64,000 bases of DNA, from assembly GCF_021390395.1 (NCBI RefSeq), contig NZ_JAJUWT010000020.1, positions 124,001 to 188,000 on the forward strand, in the 5' to 3' direction. The translations under genes were made by a program, and so were the position numbers. Numbering within the stretch: position 1 is the stretch's first letter; every line of letters begins with the position of its first letter. The notes under the pieces are model-generated. The model was given only the letters and a program-made list of their open reading frames with translations, had not been told where the DNA came from and did not search any database. Positions 49,116 through 60,914 of this stretch are shown piece after piece. The stretch comes from Saccharothrix sp. S26 (GTDB lineage Bacteria; Actinomycetota; Actinomycetes; Mycobacteriales; Pseudonocardiaceae).

Positions 49116-51046
49116 GCGGCTACCGGTACGGCCGGTACGTCGACGGGCCCGACCCGCTCGCCCCGCCGACCGACCTGCGCGCGGCCATGGACGAGCTCGG
49201 CCGCGAGGTGATGGAGGGCGCCTCACCCGCCTCGGCGCTGCGCGAGCTGCTGCGCCGCGGCCTGCCCGGCACGCGCGGCCTGGACGACCTGACCGCGCGG
49301 CTGTGGCAGAAGCGCGCCGCCCTCACCCGGCGGCACCGGCTGGACGGCACGTTGCAGGAGATCCAGCGGCTGCTGGAGGAGGCGTTGCGGGCCGAACGGG
49401 CGGCGCTGTTCCCCGACCCGGACGACGAGGCGCGGTTCCGCGAGGCCCAGCTCGACGCGTTGCCGCAGTCGACCGCCGCGGCCGTGACCGAGCTGGCCGA
49501 GTACGACTGGCGCTCGCCGCAAGCCCGCGAGTCCTACGAGAAGATCCGCACCCTGCTCGGCCGCGAGCTGATGGACCAGCGGTTCCAGGGCATGAAGCAG
49601 GCCATGGAGAACGTCCGGCCCGAGGACGTGCGGCGCATCCAGGCCATGCTCGACGACCTCAACGGCCTGCTCGCCGCCCACGCCGCCGGCGAGGACACGG
49701 CCGAGCGGTTCGAGCGGTTCATGCGCGAGCACGGCGAGTTCTTCCCGGAGAACCCGAAGTCGGTGGACGAGCTGATCGACGCGCTGGCCGCCCGGTCCGC
49801 CGCCGCGCAGCGCATGATGAACTCGATGTCGGAGCAGCAGCGCCAGGAGCTGTCGGCGCTGTCGCAGCAGGCTTTCGGCGACTCCGGCGTCGGCGCGCAG
49901 TTGTCGCAGCTGGACGCCTTGTTGCAGGGGCTGCGGCCGGGCGAGGACTGGAACGGCTCGGCGCGGTTCCGCGGCAACAACCCGCTGGGGCTGGGCGAGG
50001 GCGCGCAGGCGATGGCGGACCTGGCCGAGCTCGACGCGCTGGCCGAGCAGCTCGCGCAGTCCTACCCCGGCGCGCGGCTGGAGGACATCGACCTGGAGGC
50101 GCTGGTCCGCCAGCTCGGCGCCGAGGCGGGGGTGGACGCGCGCCGGCTGGCCGAGCTGGAACGCGAGCTGCGGGCGCAGAACCTGCTGGAACGCGCGCCG
50201 GACGGCTCGCTGCGGCTGACGCCGAAGGCGTTGCGGCGGTTGGGCGAGACGGCGTTGCGCGGCGTGCTCGACCGGGCCCGTGAGCAGGGTCAACGGGACA
50301 ACTCGTCCGCCGGCGCGGCCGGTGAGCTGACCGGGTCGACCCGGCCGTGGCGGTTCGGCGACACCGAGCCGTGGAACGTGCCACGGACCGTCACCAACGC
50401 GGTGCTGCGCTCCGCGGGCGGCCCCGTCCGGCTCGACGTGGTGGACGTCGAGGTCAGCGAGACCGAGCAGCGGTCACGCGCGGCGGTCGCGTTGTGCGTG
50501 GACACGTCCTGGTCGATGGTGCAGGACGGCCGGTGGGTGCCGATGAAGCGCACCGCGCTGGCGCTGCACCACCTCGTGCGCACCCGGTTCCGCACCGACG
50601 CGCTGGAGCTGATCACGTTCGGCCGGCACGCCGAGACCGTCGACATCGGCCGCCTCACCGCCCTGGAAGGGGTGTGGGAGCAGGGCACGAACCTGCACCA
50701 CGCGCTGCTGCTGGCCGGTCGGCACGTGCGCAAGCACCCCGACGCGCAGCCCGTGGTGCTGGTGGTGACCGACGGCGAGCCGACCGCCCACCTGGAGGCG
50801 ACCGGCGAGGCGGAGTTCCACTACCCGCCGTTGCCGCGGACCATCGGCAAGACCCTGGTCGAGGTGGACGCGCTGGCCAGGCTGGGCGCGTCGATCACGG
50901 TGTTCCGGCTGGGCGACGACCCGAGGCTGACCAGGTTCGTGGACGCGGTGGCCAGGCGCTCCGGCGGCCGGGTCGTCGCGCCGGACGAGGACGGCCTGGG
51001 CGCGGCCGTGGTCAGCGACTACCTCAGGGCCCGCAGGCGCCGCTGA
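49112..51046 (+). CDS. VWA-domain protein, partner of the MoxR ATPase
   Basis: Protein of 644 residues, cytoplasmic. The helical N-terminal two thirds are rich in Arg, Glu, Leu and Gln (about 20-430). The C-terminal von Willebrand A domain (about 445-640) has a complete MIDAS metal site: DTSWSM, the Thr in EQGTNLHHAL, and VVTDGEPTAH. It resembles mycobacterial Rv0959. MoxR-VWA pairs work like ChlI-ChlD, the VWA part binding the client through metal. Ends in a strong hairpin. Confidence 0.88.
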   Translation: MSGYRYGRYVDGPDPLAPPTDLRAAMDELGREVMEGASPASALRELLRRGLPGTRGLDDLTARLWQKRAALTRRHRLDGTLQEIQRLLEEALRAERAALFPDPDDEARFREAQLDALPQSTAAAVTELAEYDWRSPQARESYEKIRTLLGRELMDQRFQGMKQAMENVRPEDVRRIQAMLDDLNGLLAAHAAGEDTAERFERFMREHGEFFPENPKSVDELIDALAARSAAAQRMMNSMSEQQRQELSALSQQAFGDSGVGAQLSQLDALLQGLRPGEDWNGSARFRGNNPLGLGEGAQAMADLAELDALAEQLAQSYPGARLEDIDLEALVRQLGAEAGVDARRLAELERELRAQNLLERAPDGSLRLTPKALRRLGETALRGVLDRAREQGQRDNSSAGAAGELTGSTRPWRFGDTEPWNVPRTVTNAVLRSAGGPVRLDVVDVEVSETEQRSRAAVALCVDTSWSMVQDGRWVPMKRTALALHHLVRTRFRTDALELITFGRHAETVDIGRLTALEGVWEQGTNLHHALLLAGRHVRKHPDAQPVVLVVTDGEPTAHLEATGEAEFHYPPLPRTIGKTLVEVDALARLGASITVFRLGDDPRLTRFVDAVARRSGGRVVAPDEDGLGAAVVSDYLRARRRR

Positions 51047-51051
51047 CCGCC

Positions 51052-51087
51052 GAGGTGGCGCGTCCCCGACCGGGAACGCGCCACCTC
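51052..51087. terminator. Bidirectional terminator between VWA gene and ctaD
   Basis: 12-bp perfect stem GAGGTGGCGCGT (51052-51063) and complement (51076-51087); the loop can add three further G-C pairs. The two genes converge here. Confidence 0.8.
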
Positions 51088-51108
51088 AGCGCGCGTGGGA
51101 ACGGCCGC

Positions 51109-52896
51109 TCAGTCGCGCCGGTCGTCCTTGACGTCGTCCTTGGTCTCACGCTCCCGCTCGGTCGGGGCCAGTGCCTTCTCCGTGACCGAGTCGGGCTCCA
51201 CGCGGTGCTTGCCCGGCTTCAGGGAGAAGTGCGACTCGTCGCGCATCCTCTCCACCATGTGCGGGTAGTGCAGCTCGAACGCGGGCCGCTCGGACCGGAT
51301 CCGGGGCAGCTCGGTGAAGTTGTGCCGCGGCGGCGGGCACGTCGTCGCCCATTCGAGGGAGTTGCCGAAGCCCCACGGGTCGTCGCGCTCCGCCGGGTCG
51401 CCGAACCGGTAGCTGCGCAGCACGTTCCACACGAACGGCAGCACGGACGCGCCCAGCACGAATGCCCCGATCGTGGAGATGGTGTTCATCAGGGTGAAGT
51501 TGTCGCTCTGGAGGTAGTCGGCGTACCGGCGGGGCATGCCCTGGTTGCCCAGCCAGTGCTGGATCAGGAACGTGCCGTGGAAGCCGAGGAACGTGGTCCA
51601 GAAGTGCAGCTTGCCCAGCGGCTCGTTCAGCATCCGCCCGGTCATCTTGGGGAACCAGAAGTAGATGCCCGCGTAGGTGGCGAACACGATCGTGCCGAAC
51701 AGCACGTAGTGGAAGTGCGCCACCACGAAGTACGTGTCGGTGACGTGGAAGTCCAGCGGCGGGGACGCCAGGATGATGCCGGTCAGGCCGCCGAGCAGGA
51801 ACGTCGCCATGAACCCGACACTGAACAGCATCGGCGTCTCGAACGTGACCTGCCCCTTCCACATCGTGCCGATCCAGTTGAAGAACTTGATGCCCGTCGG
51901 CACCGCGATGAGGAACGTCATCAGCGAGAAGAACGGCAGCAGCACCGCGCCCGTGGCGAACATGTGGTGCGCCCACACCGCCGTCGACAGCGCGGCGATG
52001 GCGAACGTGGCGAAGACCAGTCCCTTGTAGCCGAACAGCGGTTTGCGGCTGAACACCGGGAAGATCTCGCTGACGATCCCGAAGAACGGCAGCGCCACGA
52101 TGTAGACCTCGGGGTGGCCGAAGAACCAGAACAGGTGCTGCCACAGGATCACGCCGCCGTTGGCCGGGTCGAACACGTGCGCGCCCAGGTGCCGGTCGGC
52201 GGCCAGGCCCATCAGGGCGGCGGTGAGGATCGGGAACGCCAGCAGGATCAGGATGCTGGTGACGAAGATGTTCCAGGTGAAGATCGGCATCCGGAACATG
52301 GTCATGCCGGGCGCGCGCAGGCAGCACACCGTGGTCACCATGTTGACGCCGCCCAGGATCGTGCCCAGGCCCGACACCGCCAGGCCCATGATCCACAGGT
52401 CGGGTCCGACGCCCGGCGCGTGCGTCGCGCCGCTCAGCGGCGTGTAGGCGGTCCAGCCGAAGTCCGCCGCACCGCCGGGGGTGAGGAACCCGGCCATCAC
52501 GGTCAGCCCGCCGAACAGGAACAGCCAGTACGAGAACGCGTTGAGCCGGGGGAACGCCACGTCCGGCGCGCCGATCTGCAACGGCAGGATGTAGTTGGCG
52601 AAACCGAACAGGATCGGCGTCGCGTACAGCAGCAGCATGATCGTGCCGTGCATGGTGAACAGCTGGTTGTACTGCTCGTTGGACAGGAACTGCAGCCCCG
52701 GCCGGGCCAGCTCGGCCCGGATGAGCAGCGCCATCACGCCGCCGACCATGAAGAACACGAACGACGTGGACAGGTAGAGCAACCCGATCTGCTTGGGGTC
52801 GGTCGTGCGGAGCAGCCCCAGCAGCACGGCGCCCTTCGACCGCCGTCGGGCCGCACCCGGGTGGGTGATCACGGGTTCCGGCTTGAGCGCGGTCAT
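51109..52896 (-). CDS. ctaD: Cytochrome c oxidase subunit I (aa3 type)
   Basis: Protein of 595 residues with twelve TM helices. Haem and copper ligands are visible: [13 protein letters not shown] (low-spin haem His), [15 protein letters not shown] (CuB His with the cross-linked Tyr), WAHHMFATG (two CuB His) and [11 protein letters not shown] (haem a3 and a His). The K- and D-channel residues follow the usual pattern. It is the catalytic core of the terminal oxidase. The ATG at 52896 has GGAGGC upstream; an upstream extension without homology is discarded. Subunits II and III are not in the window. The C-terminal tail is long, charged and cytoplasmic. Confidence 0.95.
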   Translation of the reverse strand: MTALKPEPVITHPGAARRRSKGAVLLGLLRTTDPKQIGLLYLSTSFVFFMVGGVMALLIRAELARPGLQFLSNEQYNQLFTMHGTIMLLLYATPILFGFANYILPLQIGAPDVAFPRLNAFSYWLFLFGGLTVMAGFLTPGGAADFGWTAYTPLSGATHAPGVGPDLWIMGLAVSGLGTILGGVNMVTTVCCLRAPGMTMFRMPIFTWNIFVTSILILLAFPILTAALMGLAADRHLGAHVFDPANGGVILWQHLFWFFGHPEVYIVALPFFGIVSEIFPVFSRKPLFGYKGLVFATFAIAALSTAVWAHHMFATGAVLLPFFSLMTFLIAVPTGIKFFNWIGTMWKGQVTFETPMLFSVGFMATFLLGGLTGIILASPPLDFHVTDTYFVVAHFHYVLFGTIVFATYAGIYFWFPKMTGRMLNEPLGKLHFWTTFLGFHGTFLIQHWLGNQGMPRRYADYLQSDNFTLMNTISTIGAFVLGASVLPFVWNVLRSYRFGDPAERDDPWGFGNSLEWATTCPPPRHNFTELPRIRSERPAFELHYPHMVERMRDESHFSLKPGKHRVEPDSVTEKALAPTERERETKDDVKDDRRD

Positions 52897-52966
52897 GCCG
52901 CCTCCCTCGTCCCGACGACGTGAGCCAGCCCACATCGTCCCCCCGTCCGGGAGGCGGGGCAAACGC

Positions 52967-53779
52967 TCAGCCCTGCTCGGGCACCCTGATCGACCGGTCT
53001 TCCGGGGCGGTGACCTGCTGTTCCAGCGAGCCTGTCGCCCGTTCGAGGAAGCGCAGCAGCTCGACCGGGAACGGCAGCACCAGGGTCGAGTTCTTCTCCG
53101 CCGCCACCTCCACGATGGTCTGCAACAGCCGCAGTTGCAGCGCGGCGGGCGTGGCGGCCATCGCCGCGGCGGCCTCGGACAGCTTCTTCGACGCCTGCAG
53201 CTCGCCGTCGGCGGTGATGATGCGCGCCCGCCGTTCCCGCTCGGCCTCGGCCTGCCGCGACATGGACCGCTTCATGCTCTCCGGCAGTGCCACGTCCTTG
53301 ATCTCGACCCGGTCGATCTCGATGCCCCAGGACACCGCCGGGTTGTCGATCATCAGCTCCAGGCCCTGGTTGAGGCGCTCCCGGTTGGACAGCAGGTCGT
53401 CGAGCTCGCTCTTGCCGATGATCGAGCGCAACGACGTCTGCGCGACCTGGAGCATGGCGAACCGGTAGTCCTCGACCGTCACCACGGCCCGCACCGCGTC
53501 GACCACCTTGAAGTAGACGACGGCGTCCACGCGTACGGTGACGTTGTCGCGGGTGATGCCGTCCTGCGCCGGGATCGGCTGGGTGACGATCTGGAGGTTC
53601 ACCTTCCGCAGCCGGTCGATGCCCGGGACGACCATCGTCAGCCCCGGTCCGCGCAGCGCGGGCCGCACCTTGCCGAAGCGGAACACCAGGCCCTGCTCGT
53701 ACTGCTTGACGATGCGGGCGCTGCCCGCGAGCCCGAGCGCGAGCACGCCCAGCGCGCCGATGACGATGTCGAGGATCAT
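52967..53779 (-). CDS. SPFH/band-7 membrane protein (slipin type)
   Basis: Protein of 270 residues: N-terminal TM helix (about 1-20), then the band-7 domain (about 22-200) with [37 protein letters not shown] and [22 protein letters not shown], and a coiled-coil segment ([24 protein letters not shown]). Slipins form oligomeric membrane microdomain scaffolds, often linked to NfeD-type proteases; none is adjacent. The ATG at 53779 is preferred, as GGGAG lies 9 nt upstream; one three codons earlier has no spacing. It lies upstream of ctaD on the same strand. Confidence 0.9.
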   Translation of the reverse strand: MILDIVIGALGVLALGLAGSARIVKQYEQGLVFRFGKVRPALRGPGLTMVVPGIDRLRKVNLQIVTQPIPAQDGITRDNVTVRVDAVVYFKVVDAVRAVVTVEDYRFAMLQVAQTSLRSIIGKSELDDLLSNRERLNQGLELMIDNPAVSWGIEIDRVEIKDVALPESMKRSMSRQAEAERERRARIITADGELQASKKLSEAAAAMAATPAALQLRLLQTIVEVAAEKNSTLVLPFPVELLRFLERATGSLEQQVTAPEDRSIRVPEQG

Positions 53780-53878
53780 CGCGACCATCTCCCACGTCCC
53801 CTGTGCCGAGCGTACGCCCGCCTTCCCGGAGAGCGGACGTTTCGTCGGCGGTCCGGCGCGCGAGTTAGGGTCGTTGAC

Positions 53879-55117
53879 ATGCAGACCTGGTCATCAACTC
53901 CTGTCCCGCGGGTAGCGGGGGAGCCGCGTCCGTTGCGGCTGTTCGACACCGCCGCCGGTGAGGTCCGCCCGACCGCCCCCGGCGCCACCGCCAGGCTGTA
54001 CGTCTGCGGCATCACCCCGTACGACGCCACGCACCTGGGCCACGCGGCCACCTACCTGGCGTTCGACCTGGTCCACCGGGTGTGGTTGGACAACGGCCAC
54101 GACGTGCACTACGTGCAGAACGTGACCGACATCGACGACCCGCTGCTGGAACGGGCCGAGCGGGACCAGGACGACTGGGTCGTCCTCGGCATGCGGGAGA
54201 CCGCACTGTTCCGCGAAGACATGGTGGCGCTGCGGGTGCTGCCGCCGCGCGACTACGTGGGCGCGGTCGACGCGATCCCCGAGGTGGTCGAGGTCATCGC
54301 GAAGCTGCTGGCGGGCGGCGCGGCGTACCGGGTCGACGACCCCGAGTACCCGGACGTGTACTTCGACCACACGGCGACCGGCCGGTTCGGCTACGAGTCG
54401 AACTACGACCTCGAGACCATGGGCCGGTTCTTCGCCGAGCGCGGCGGCGACCCGGACCGGGCGGGCAAGCGCCACCCGCTGGACGCGCTGCTGTGGCGTG
54501 CCGCCCGGCCGGGCGAGCCGTCGTGGCCGTCGGAGCTGGGCGAGGGCAGGCCGGGCTGGCACATCGAGTGCAGCGCCATCGCGCTCAACCGCCTCGGCAC
54601 GTCGTTCGACGTGCAGGGCGGCGGGTCGGACCTGATCTTCCCGCACCACGAGTTCTCCGCCGCGCACGCCGAGGCGGTGACCGGCCAGCACCCGTTCGCC
54701 CGGCACTACGTGCACGCGGGCATGATCGGGCTGGACGGCGAGAAGATGTCCAAGTCGCGCGGCAACCTGGTGTTCGTGTCCAAGCTGCGGGCGCAGAAGG
54801 TCGACCCGAACGCGGTGCGGCTGGCGTTGTTCGCGGGCCACTACCGCGCCGACCGGCCGTGGAGCGACGAGCTGCTGGCCGAGGCGGAGGCGAGGCTGGA
54901 CCGGTGGCGGCAGGCGGCGGCCCTGCCGTCGGGGCCGAGCGCGGTCGCCACCGTGGCCCGGCTGCGCGACCACCTCGGCGACGACCTCGACACGCCCCGG
55001 GCGTTGGCGGCGCTGGACGCGTGGGCGGCCGAGGCGCTGTCGACCGGCGGTTCGGACCACACCGGCCCGACCCTGTTCCGCGCGGCGGCCGACTCGCTGC
55101 TGGGCGTCGAGCTCTGA
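53879..55117 (+). CDS. mshC: L-cysteine:1D-myo-inositol 2-amino-2-deoxy-glucopyranoside ligase (mycothiol synthesis)
   Basis: Protein of 412 residues, the usual MshC length. It has a CysRS-like fold with [20 protein letters not shown] (HIGH-type motif and first zinc Cys), [25 protein letters not shown] and the KMSKS motif in [12 protein letters not shown]. It lacks the anticodon-binding part of true CysRS, and the opening [14 protein letters not shown] is typical of MshC. It joins cysteine to glucosaminyl-inositol using ATP, the third step of mycothiol production, and is confined to actinobacteria. Divergent from the SPFH gene across about 100 bp. Confidence 0.95.
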   Translation: MQTWSSTPVPRVAGEPRPLRLFDTAAGEVRPTAPGATARLYVCGITPYDATHLGHAATYLAFDLVHRVWLDNGHDVHYVQNVTDIDDPLLERAERDQDDWVVLGMRETALFREDMVALRVLPPRDYVGAVDAIPEVVEVIAKLLAGGAAYRVDDPEYPDVYFDHTATGRFGYESNYDLETMGRFFAERGGDPDRAGKRHPLDALLWRAARPGEPSWPSELGEGRPGWHIECSAIALNRLGTSFDVQGGGSDLIFPHHEFSAAHAEAVTGQHPFARHYVHAGMIGLDGEKMSKSRGNLVFVSKLRAQKVDPNAVRLALFAGHYRADRPWSDELLAEAEARLDRWRQAAALPSGPSAVATVARLRDHLGDDLDTPRALAALDAWAAEALSTGGSDHTGPTLFRAAADSLLGVEL

Positions 55118-55157
55118 TTACCGCTTCCGCGCGCTCGTAGGCGCGTGGTGCGGCGGG

Positions 55158-55189
55158 AGCGGGGCCGCCCCGGGAGGGACGGCCCCGCT
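55158..55189. terminator. Bidirectional terminator between mshC and the subtilase gene
   Basis: 14-bp stem with one mismatch (55158-55171 and 55176-55189) and a 4-nt loop, AGCGGGGCCG core, in the gap of two convergent genes. Confidence 0.75.
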
Positions 55190-55198
55190 GGGCACGCC

Positions 55199-56995
<1,797 letters not shown>

Positions 56996-57193
56996 GATCA
57001 GGGTTCTCCCTTGTGGGCAGGGCTGCGCGACCGCGCCGGGCGGGTGCACCGGTCGGTCGTGCTTGCAGGGGATCGGGACGTCCGCGCGAACTCTGTGTAG
57101 CGACCTGGTCACTTGAATCGTCGTGACAAAGTTGATCGCCCGTTAGCGCCGAAGGTCGTAATCGGACGAACTCGGGACCGATCGGTACGGGGT

Positions 57194-57703
57194 TCAGGGC
57201 CGGTCGGTGGAATCCCGTTCGCCCAGACGCTCGTCCCGGTACGTCCGCCAGTGCTTGAGCATGTTCGGCAGCTCGGCGTGGAAGAACTCGAAGAACATCA
57301 GCGTCTCGGCGATCCGCCTGCCCGCGGGCGTGTCCGGGCCCAGCGCGCTGACGCCTTCCTTGAGCGGGGCGGTCATGCGGCGCAGCATCTCGTCGCGGCG
57401 GAACAGCGCCTCGTACCAGAGGTCGTCGAGCACGCGGTAGAGGTCGCGGCGCGTGCCCGTCTCGCGCTCGCGGCTGACCAGGCCGATCTGGGTGAGGTAG
57501 CGGATGGCCCCGGAGATGGCCGCGGGGGAGACGCGCAGCAGCTCGGCCAGGTCGGCGGCGGTCATCTCGCCGTCGTCGGTGGACAGCAGGGCCACGAACA
57601 CCCGGGCGGGCATCCTCGGCATGCCCGACTCGGCGAACACCGAGGAGAAGCGCTCGATGAAGCGCAGCACCGCCTGACCGTCCCGCTCGTCCACCTGTGT
57701 CAC
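57194..57703 (-). CDS. MarR/GbsR-type transcriptional regulator
   Basis: Protein of 169 residues with a winged helix (about 25-90): MPRMPARVFVALLSTDDGEMTAADLAELLRVSPAAISGAIRYLTQIGLVSRERETGTRRDLYRV. The sequence is typical of MarR-like regulators next to drug exporters in actinobacteria. GTG at 57703 is the start where the helix pattern begins. Divergent from the ABC exporter genes, with a TTCAC-N6-GTGAA palindrome in the gap, so it probably represses the exporter and itself. Confidence 0.88.
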   Translation of the reverse strand: MTQVDERDGQAVLRFIERFSSVFAESGMPRMPARVFVALLSTDDGEMTAADLAELLRVSPAAISGAIRYLTQIGLVSRERETGTRRDLYRVLDDLWYEALFRRDEMLRRMTAPLKEGVSALGPDTPAGRRIAETLMFFEFFHAELPNMLKHWRTYRDERLGERDSTDRP

Positions 57704-57761
57704 CGCCGGATCATCCCCTCGTGCCCCCTCGACCGGAGGGTAGTTTATACGCTTCCTTAAC

Positions 57762-57777
57762 TTCACGAGTTTGTGAA
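57762..57777. promoter_or_regulatory. Operator-like palindrome TTCAC-N6-GTGAA
   Basis: Inverted repeat in the 94-bp gap between the MarR-type gene and the ABC ATPase gene, 20 bp before the ATPase start; AT-rich TAGTTTATAC lies to its left. A MarR-type dimer here would control both directions. Confidence 0.6.
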
Positions 57778-57797
57778 ATGACTGTAGCTTACCGCTC

Positions 57798-58715
57798 ATG
57801 ACTGCTGCGATATCCGTGTCGGGCCTGGTCAAGACCTTCGGTCCGACGCGAGCACTGGACGGGCTGGACCTGACCGTCCGCGAGGGGGAGGTGCACGGCT
57901 TCCTCGGCCCCAACGGGTCGGGCAAGTCAACCACCATCCGGGTCCTGTTGGGTCTGCTGCGCGCCGACGCGGGCTCCGCGTCGCTGCTGGGCGGCGACCC
58001 GTGGCGCGACACCGCCGAGCTGCACCGCAGGCTCGCCTACGTGCCCGGTGACGTGAGCCTGTGGCCGAACCTGACCGGCGGCGAGGTGATCGACCTGCTG
58101 GGCAGGCTGCGCGGCGGGCTGAACGAGAAGCGCCGCGCCGAGCTGCTGGAGCGCTTCGAGCTCGACCCGCGCAAGAAGGGCCGCACGTACTCCAAGGGCA
58201 ACCGGCAGAAGGTGGCGCTGGTCGCGGCCCTGGCCTCGGACGTGGAGCTGCTCATCCTGGACGAGCCGACCTCCGGGCTGGACCCGCTGATGGAGGCCGT
58301 GTTCCAGGACGCGGTCAACGAGCTGCGCGGGCAGCGCACCGTGCTGCTGTCCAGCCATATCCTGGCCGAGGTCGAGGCGCTGTGCGACCGGGTCAGCATC
58401 ATCCGCAACGGCCGCGCGGTCGAGACGGGCACGCTGGCCGACCTGCGCCACCTGACCCGCACCAGCGTCTCCGCCGAGCTGGTCGGCGCGCCCGACGGGC
58501 TGGCCGGCCTGCCCGGCGTGCACGACCTGCTGGTGGAGGGGAAACGGGTGCGGTTCGAGGTAGACACCGACCACCTCGACGCGGCGCTGCGGGCGCTGGT
58601 CGGCAGCGGTGTCCGCACGCTGACCAGCCAGCCGCCCACGCTGGAGGAGCTGTTCCTGCGCCACTACGAGGACGAGCTGCCCACCGCGCGGGCCAAGGGG
58701 GCGATGTCGTCGTGA
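57798..58715 (+). CDS. ABC exporter ATP-binding protein
   Basis: Protein of 305 residues: Walker [12 protein letters not shown] (about 37-47), signature variant [11 protein letters not shown] in place of LSGGQ, Walker [15 protein letters not shown], and H-loop SSHILAEVE. The C-terminal region matches drug-efflux ABC ATPases of the DrrA/CcmA type. It is coupled to the following permease gene (GTGA overlap). No good ribosome site is seen before the ATG at 57798; the leader may be very short. Confidence 0.92.
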   Translation: MTAAISVSGLVKTFGPTRALDGLDLTVREGEVHGFLGPNGSGKSTTIRVLLGLLRADAGSASLLGGDPWRDTAELHRRLAYVPGDVSLWPNLTGGEVIDLLGRLRGGLNEKRRAELLERFELDPRKKGRTYSKGNRQKVALVAALASDVELLILDEPTSGLDPLMEAVFQDAVNELRGQRTVLLSSHILAEVEALCDRVSIIRNGRAVETGTLADLRHLTRTSVSAELVGAPDGLAGLPGVHDLLVEGKRVRFEVDTDHLDAALRALVGSGVRTLTSQPPTLEELFLRHYEDELPTARAKGAMSS

Positions 58716-60304
58716 CCGGACTGGGTGCGCTGGTGCGCCTGGCGTTGCGCCGTGACCGGCTGCTGCTGGCCGCGTGGGTCATCGGCATGGTCGGCATCAC
58801 GGTGTCCACCGCGTCGACCGTGGGCGAGCTGTACGGCACGGTCGAGTCGCGGCAGCAGTTGGGCGCGACGGCGGGCGGCAACCCGGCGTTCCTGGCGATG
58901 CTCGGCCCGCTCTACGACCCGTCCACGACGGGGGGCGTGCTGGCCTGGCGGTGGGGCGTGTTCGGCGCGCTGCTGGTCGGGCTCATGGCGATGTTCCTGG
59001 TCACCCGGCACACCAGGGCGGAGGAGGAGTCGGGTCGGCTGGAGCTGATCGGCTCGGCCGTGGTCGCCCGGCACGCACCGCTGGCCGCCGCCGTGGTGGT
59101 CGCCCTGCTCGCGAGCACGGTGATCGGCCTGCTGGTCGCGCTCGGCCTGACCGGGCTGGGCGAGTCGGCGTCCGGGTCGTTCGCGCTGGGCCTCGCGTTC
59201 GCGTCCGTCGGGTGGGTCTTCACCGGGGTCGGCGCGGTCAGCGCGCAGGTGTCGGAGAGCGCCCGCGCGGCCAACTCGATCTCCGGCGCGGTGCTCGGCG
59301 CGGCCTACCTGCTGCGCGCCGTGGGTGACGCGGCGGGCGACGAGGGCCCGACGTGGCTGACCTGGCTGTCGCCGTTGGGGTGGCTGGAGCGGACCCGGGC
59401 GTTCGCGGGCGACCGGTACTGGGTGCTGCTGCTGCCGGTGGCGTTGTTCGCGGTGCTGCTCGCGGCGGCCTCGGTCCTGGTGACCAAGCGGGATCTCGGC
59501 GGCGGCCTGGTGCCGACCCGGCTCGGCCCGGCCCGCGCGCCCCGGTCGCTGGGCAGCGCGTTCGGCCTGGCCTGGCGGTTGCAGCGGGGCACGCTGATCG
59601 GTTGGACGCTGAGCCTGTTCGTGCTCGGCGCGGTCTACGGGGCCGTCGCGCGGGGTGTCGAGCAGATGCTGGAGGCCAACCCGGCGCTGGAGAAGATCAT
59701 CTCGCAGATGGGTGGCGCCGGCGCGATCGTGGACGTCTACCTGGCCTCGATCCTCGGCATCATCGCCTTGTTCAGCGCCATCTACGTGGTGCAGTCGACG
59801 TTGCGGCTGCGTGCCGAGGAGACCGAGTCCCGGGCCGAGCCGGTGCTGGCCACGCCGGTCAGCCGGTTCGCGTGGGTCGGCAGCCACGTGCTGTTCGCCA
59901 CCGTCGGCACGGCCGTCGTGCTGGCCGCCGCGGGCCTGGGCGCGGGCCTGGTGCACGGCGCGCGCGTCGGCGACGTCGGCGGTCAGGTCGTGCGGCTGGT
60001 CGGTGCGTCGGTGGCGCACGTGCCGGCGGTCTGGGTGGTCGCCGGACTGGCGCTGGCGCTGTTCGCCCTGGTGCCGAAGCTGTCGTCGGCGAGCTGGGCG
60101 GTGATCGTGGTGTTCCTGGTGCTGGGCCAGCTCGGGCCGCTGTTGCAGCTCGACCAGTGGGCGATGGACCTCTCGCCGTTCACGCACATCCCCAAGGTGC
60201 CGGGCGCGGAGGTGACCGCGGGCCCGCTGCTGTGGCTGACGCTGGTCGCGGCGGCTCTGGTGGCGGTCGGTTTCGCGGGGTTCCGGCGGCGGGACGTCGG
60301 CTGA
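58712..60304 (+). CDS. ABC exporter permease, polyketide-antibiotic exporter type
   Basis: Membrane protein of 530 residues with about twelve TM helices in two halves of similar layout (1-270 and 275-530), as in the large actinobacterial permeases annotated as exporters of polyketide antibiotics. Features include [20 protein letters not shown] and [22 protein letters not shown], a duplicated cytoplasmic motif (RAEE.ESR.E). It works with the ATPase just upstream under the MarR-type regulator. Substrate unknown; no biosynthetic genes are in the window, so self-defence or general efflux is possible. Confidence 0.9.
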   Translation: MTGLGALVRLALRRDRLLLAAWVIGMVGITVSTASTVGELYGTVESRQQLGATAGGNPAFLAMLGPLYDPSTTGGVLAWRWGVFGALLVGLMAMFLVTRHTRAEEESGRLELIGSAVVARHAPLAAAVVVALLASTVIGLLVALGLTGLGESASGSFALGLAFASVGWVFTGVGAVSAQVSESARAANSISGAVLGAAYLLRAVGDAAGDEGPTWLTWLSPLGWLERTRAFAGDRYWVLLLPVALFAVLLAAASVLVTKRDLGGGLVPTRLGPARAPRSLGSAFGLAWRLQRGTLIGWTLSLFVLGAVYGAVARGVEQMLEANPALEKIISQMGGAGAIVDVYLASILGIIALFSAIYVVQSTLRLRAEETESRAEPVLATPVSRFAWVGSHVLFATVGTAVVLAAAGLGAGLVHGARVGDVGGQVVRLVGASVAHVPAVWVVAGLALALFALVPKLSSASWAVIVVFLVLGQLGPLLQLDQWAMDLSPFTHIPKVPGAEVTAGPLLWLTLVAAALVAVGFAGFRRRDVG

Positions 60305-60310
60305 GAATCT

Positions 60311-60338
60311 GAAAGCACTCTTTCGAAAGAGGTCTTTC
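60311..60338 (+). promoter_or_regulatory. Two abutting GAAAG-N4-CTTTC sites before the ArsR-type gene
   Basis: GAAAGCACTCTTTC (60311-60324) and GAAAGAGGTCTTTC (60325-60338) directly adjoin, and their junction CTCTTTCGAAAGAG (60318-60331) is itself a perfect palindrome. The set lies 19 bp before the ArsR-type ATG, where an autorepressor would be expected to bind. Confidence 0.65.
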
Positions 60339-60356
60339 GGGTCTACCGTCGGGGCC

Positions 60357-60914
60357 ATGGACCTCCCACGGCCCCGACGGGTCACCGATGTCGACGCGCT
60401 GAAGGCGCTGGCGCACCCGCTGCGGGTGTCGTTGCTGAACCACCTGCTCGCGGTCGGCCCGCGCACGGCCAGCGAGTGCGCCGAGGCGGTCGGGTCGACC
60501 GCCTCCAACTGCAGTTGGCACCTGCGGCAACTGGCGAAGTCCGGTTTCGTGGAGCGGGTCGAGGCCGGAGACGGTCGGGAGCGGCCGTGGCGGGCCACCT
60601 CCGTCGGCTACGACGTCGGGGCGTTCGCCGACGACCCGGAGGTCCGCACCCAGCAGGACGCGCTGATCGCGTTGGGCCTCAACGAGGACAACCGGCTCGC
60701 GCAGCGGTTCCTGGACCGGCGGCACGAGGTGCCGCGCGAGTGGCGGGAAGCCTCCGCGCTGCACGGCTACACGGTCACCGTGACGGCGGAGGAGCTGACC
60801 GGGCTGCTCGGCAAGATCGACGACATCCTGCGCCCGTACCTGACGCCGGTGCGCCGGGACGTGCCCGAGGGCGCGCTGCCCGCGCACGTCGGCATCCGCG
60901 CGTTCCCGCGATGA
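60357..60914 (+). CDS. ArsR-type winged-helix regulator
   Basis: Protein of 185 residues. The HTH (about 10-75) reads VDALKALAHPLRVSLLNHLL and TASECAEAVGSTASNCSWHLRQLAKSGFVER, typical of ArsR/HTH_20 regulators; the C-terminal half is helical with no metal-binding Cys cluster. Its stop overlaps the MFS gene (ATGA), so it most likely controls that efflux pump and itself through the paired sites at 60311-60338. Confidence 0.9.
   Translation: MDLPRPRRVTDVDALKALAHPLRVSLLNHLLAVGPRTASECAEAVGSTASNCSWHLRQLAKSGFVERVEAGDGRERPWRATSVGYDVGAFADDPEVRTQQDALIALGLNEDNRLAQRFLDRRHEVPREWREASALHGYTVTVTAEELTGLLGKIDDILRPYLTPVRRDVPEGALPAHVGIRAFPR

Noticed and set aside
57120-57130. TGACAA half-site near the subtilase promoter as a member of the TTGTCA regulon
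   Set aside because: No partner half-site at N6 spacing; single hexamers are expected by chance.
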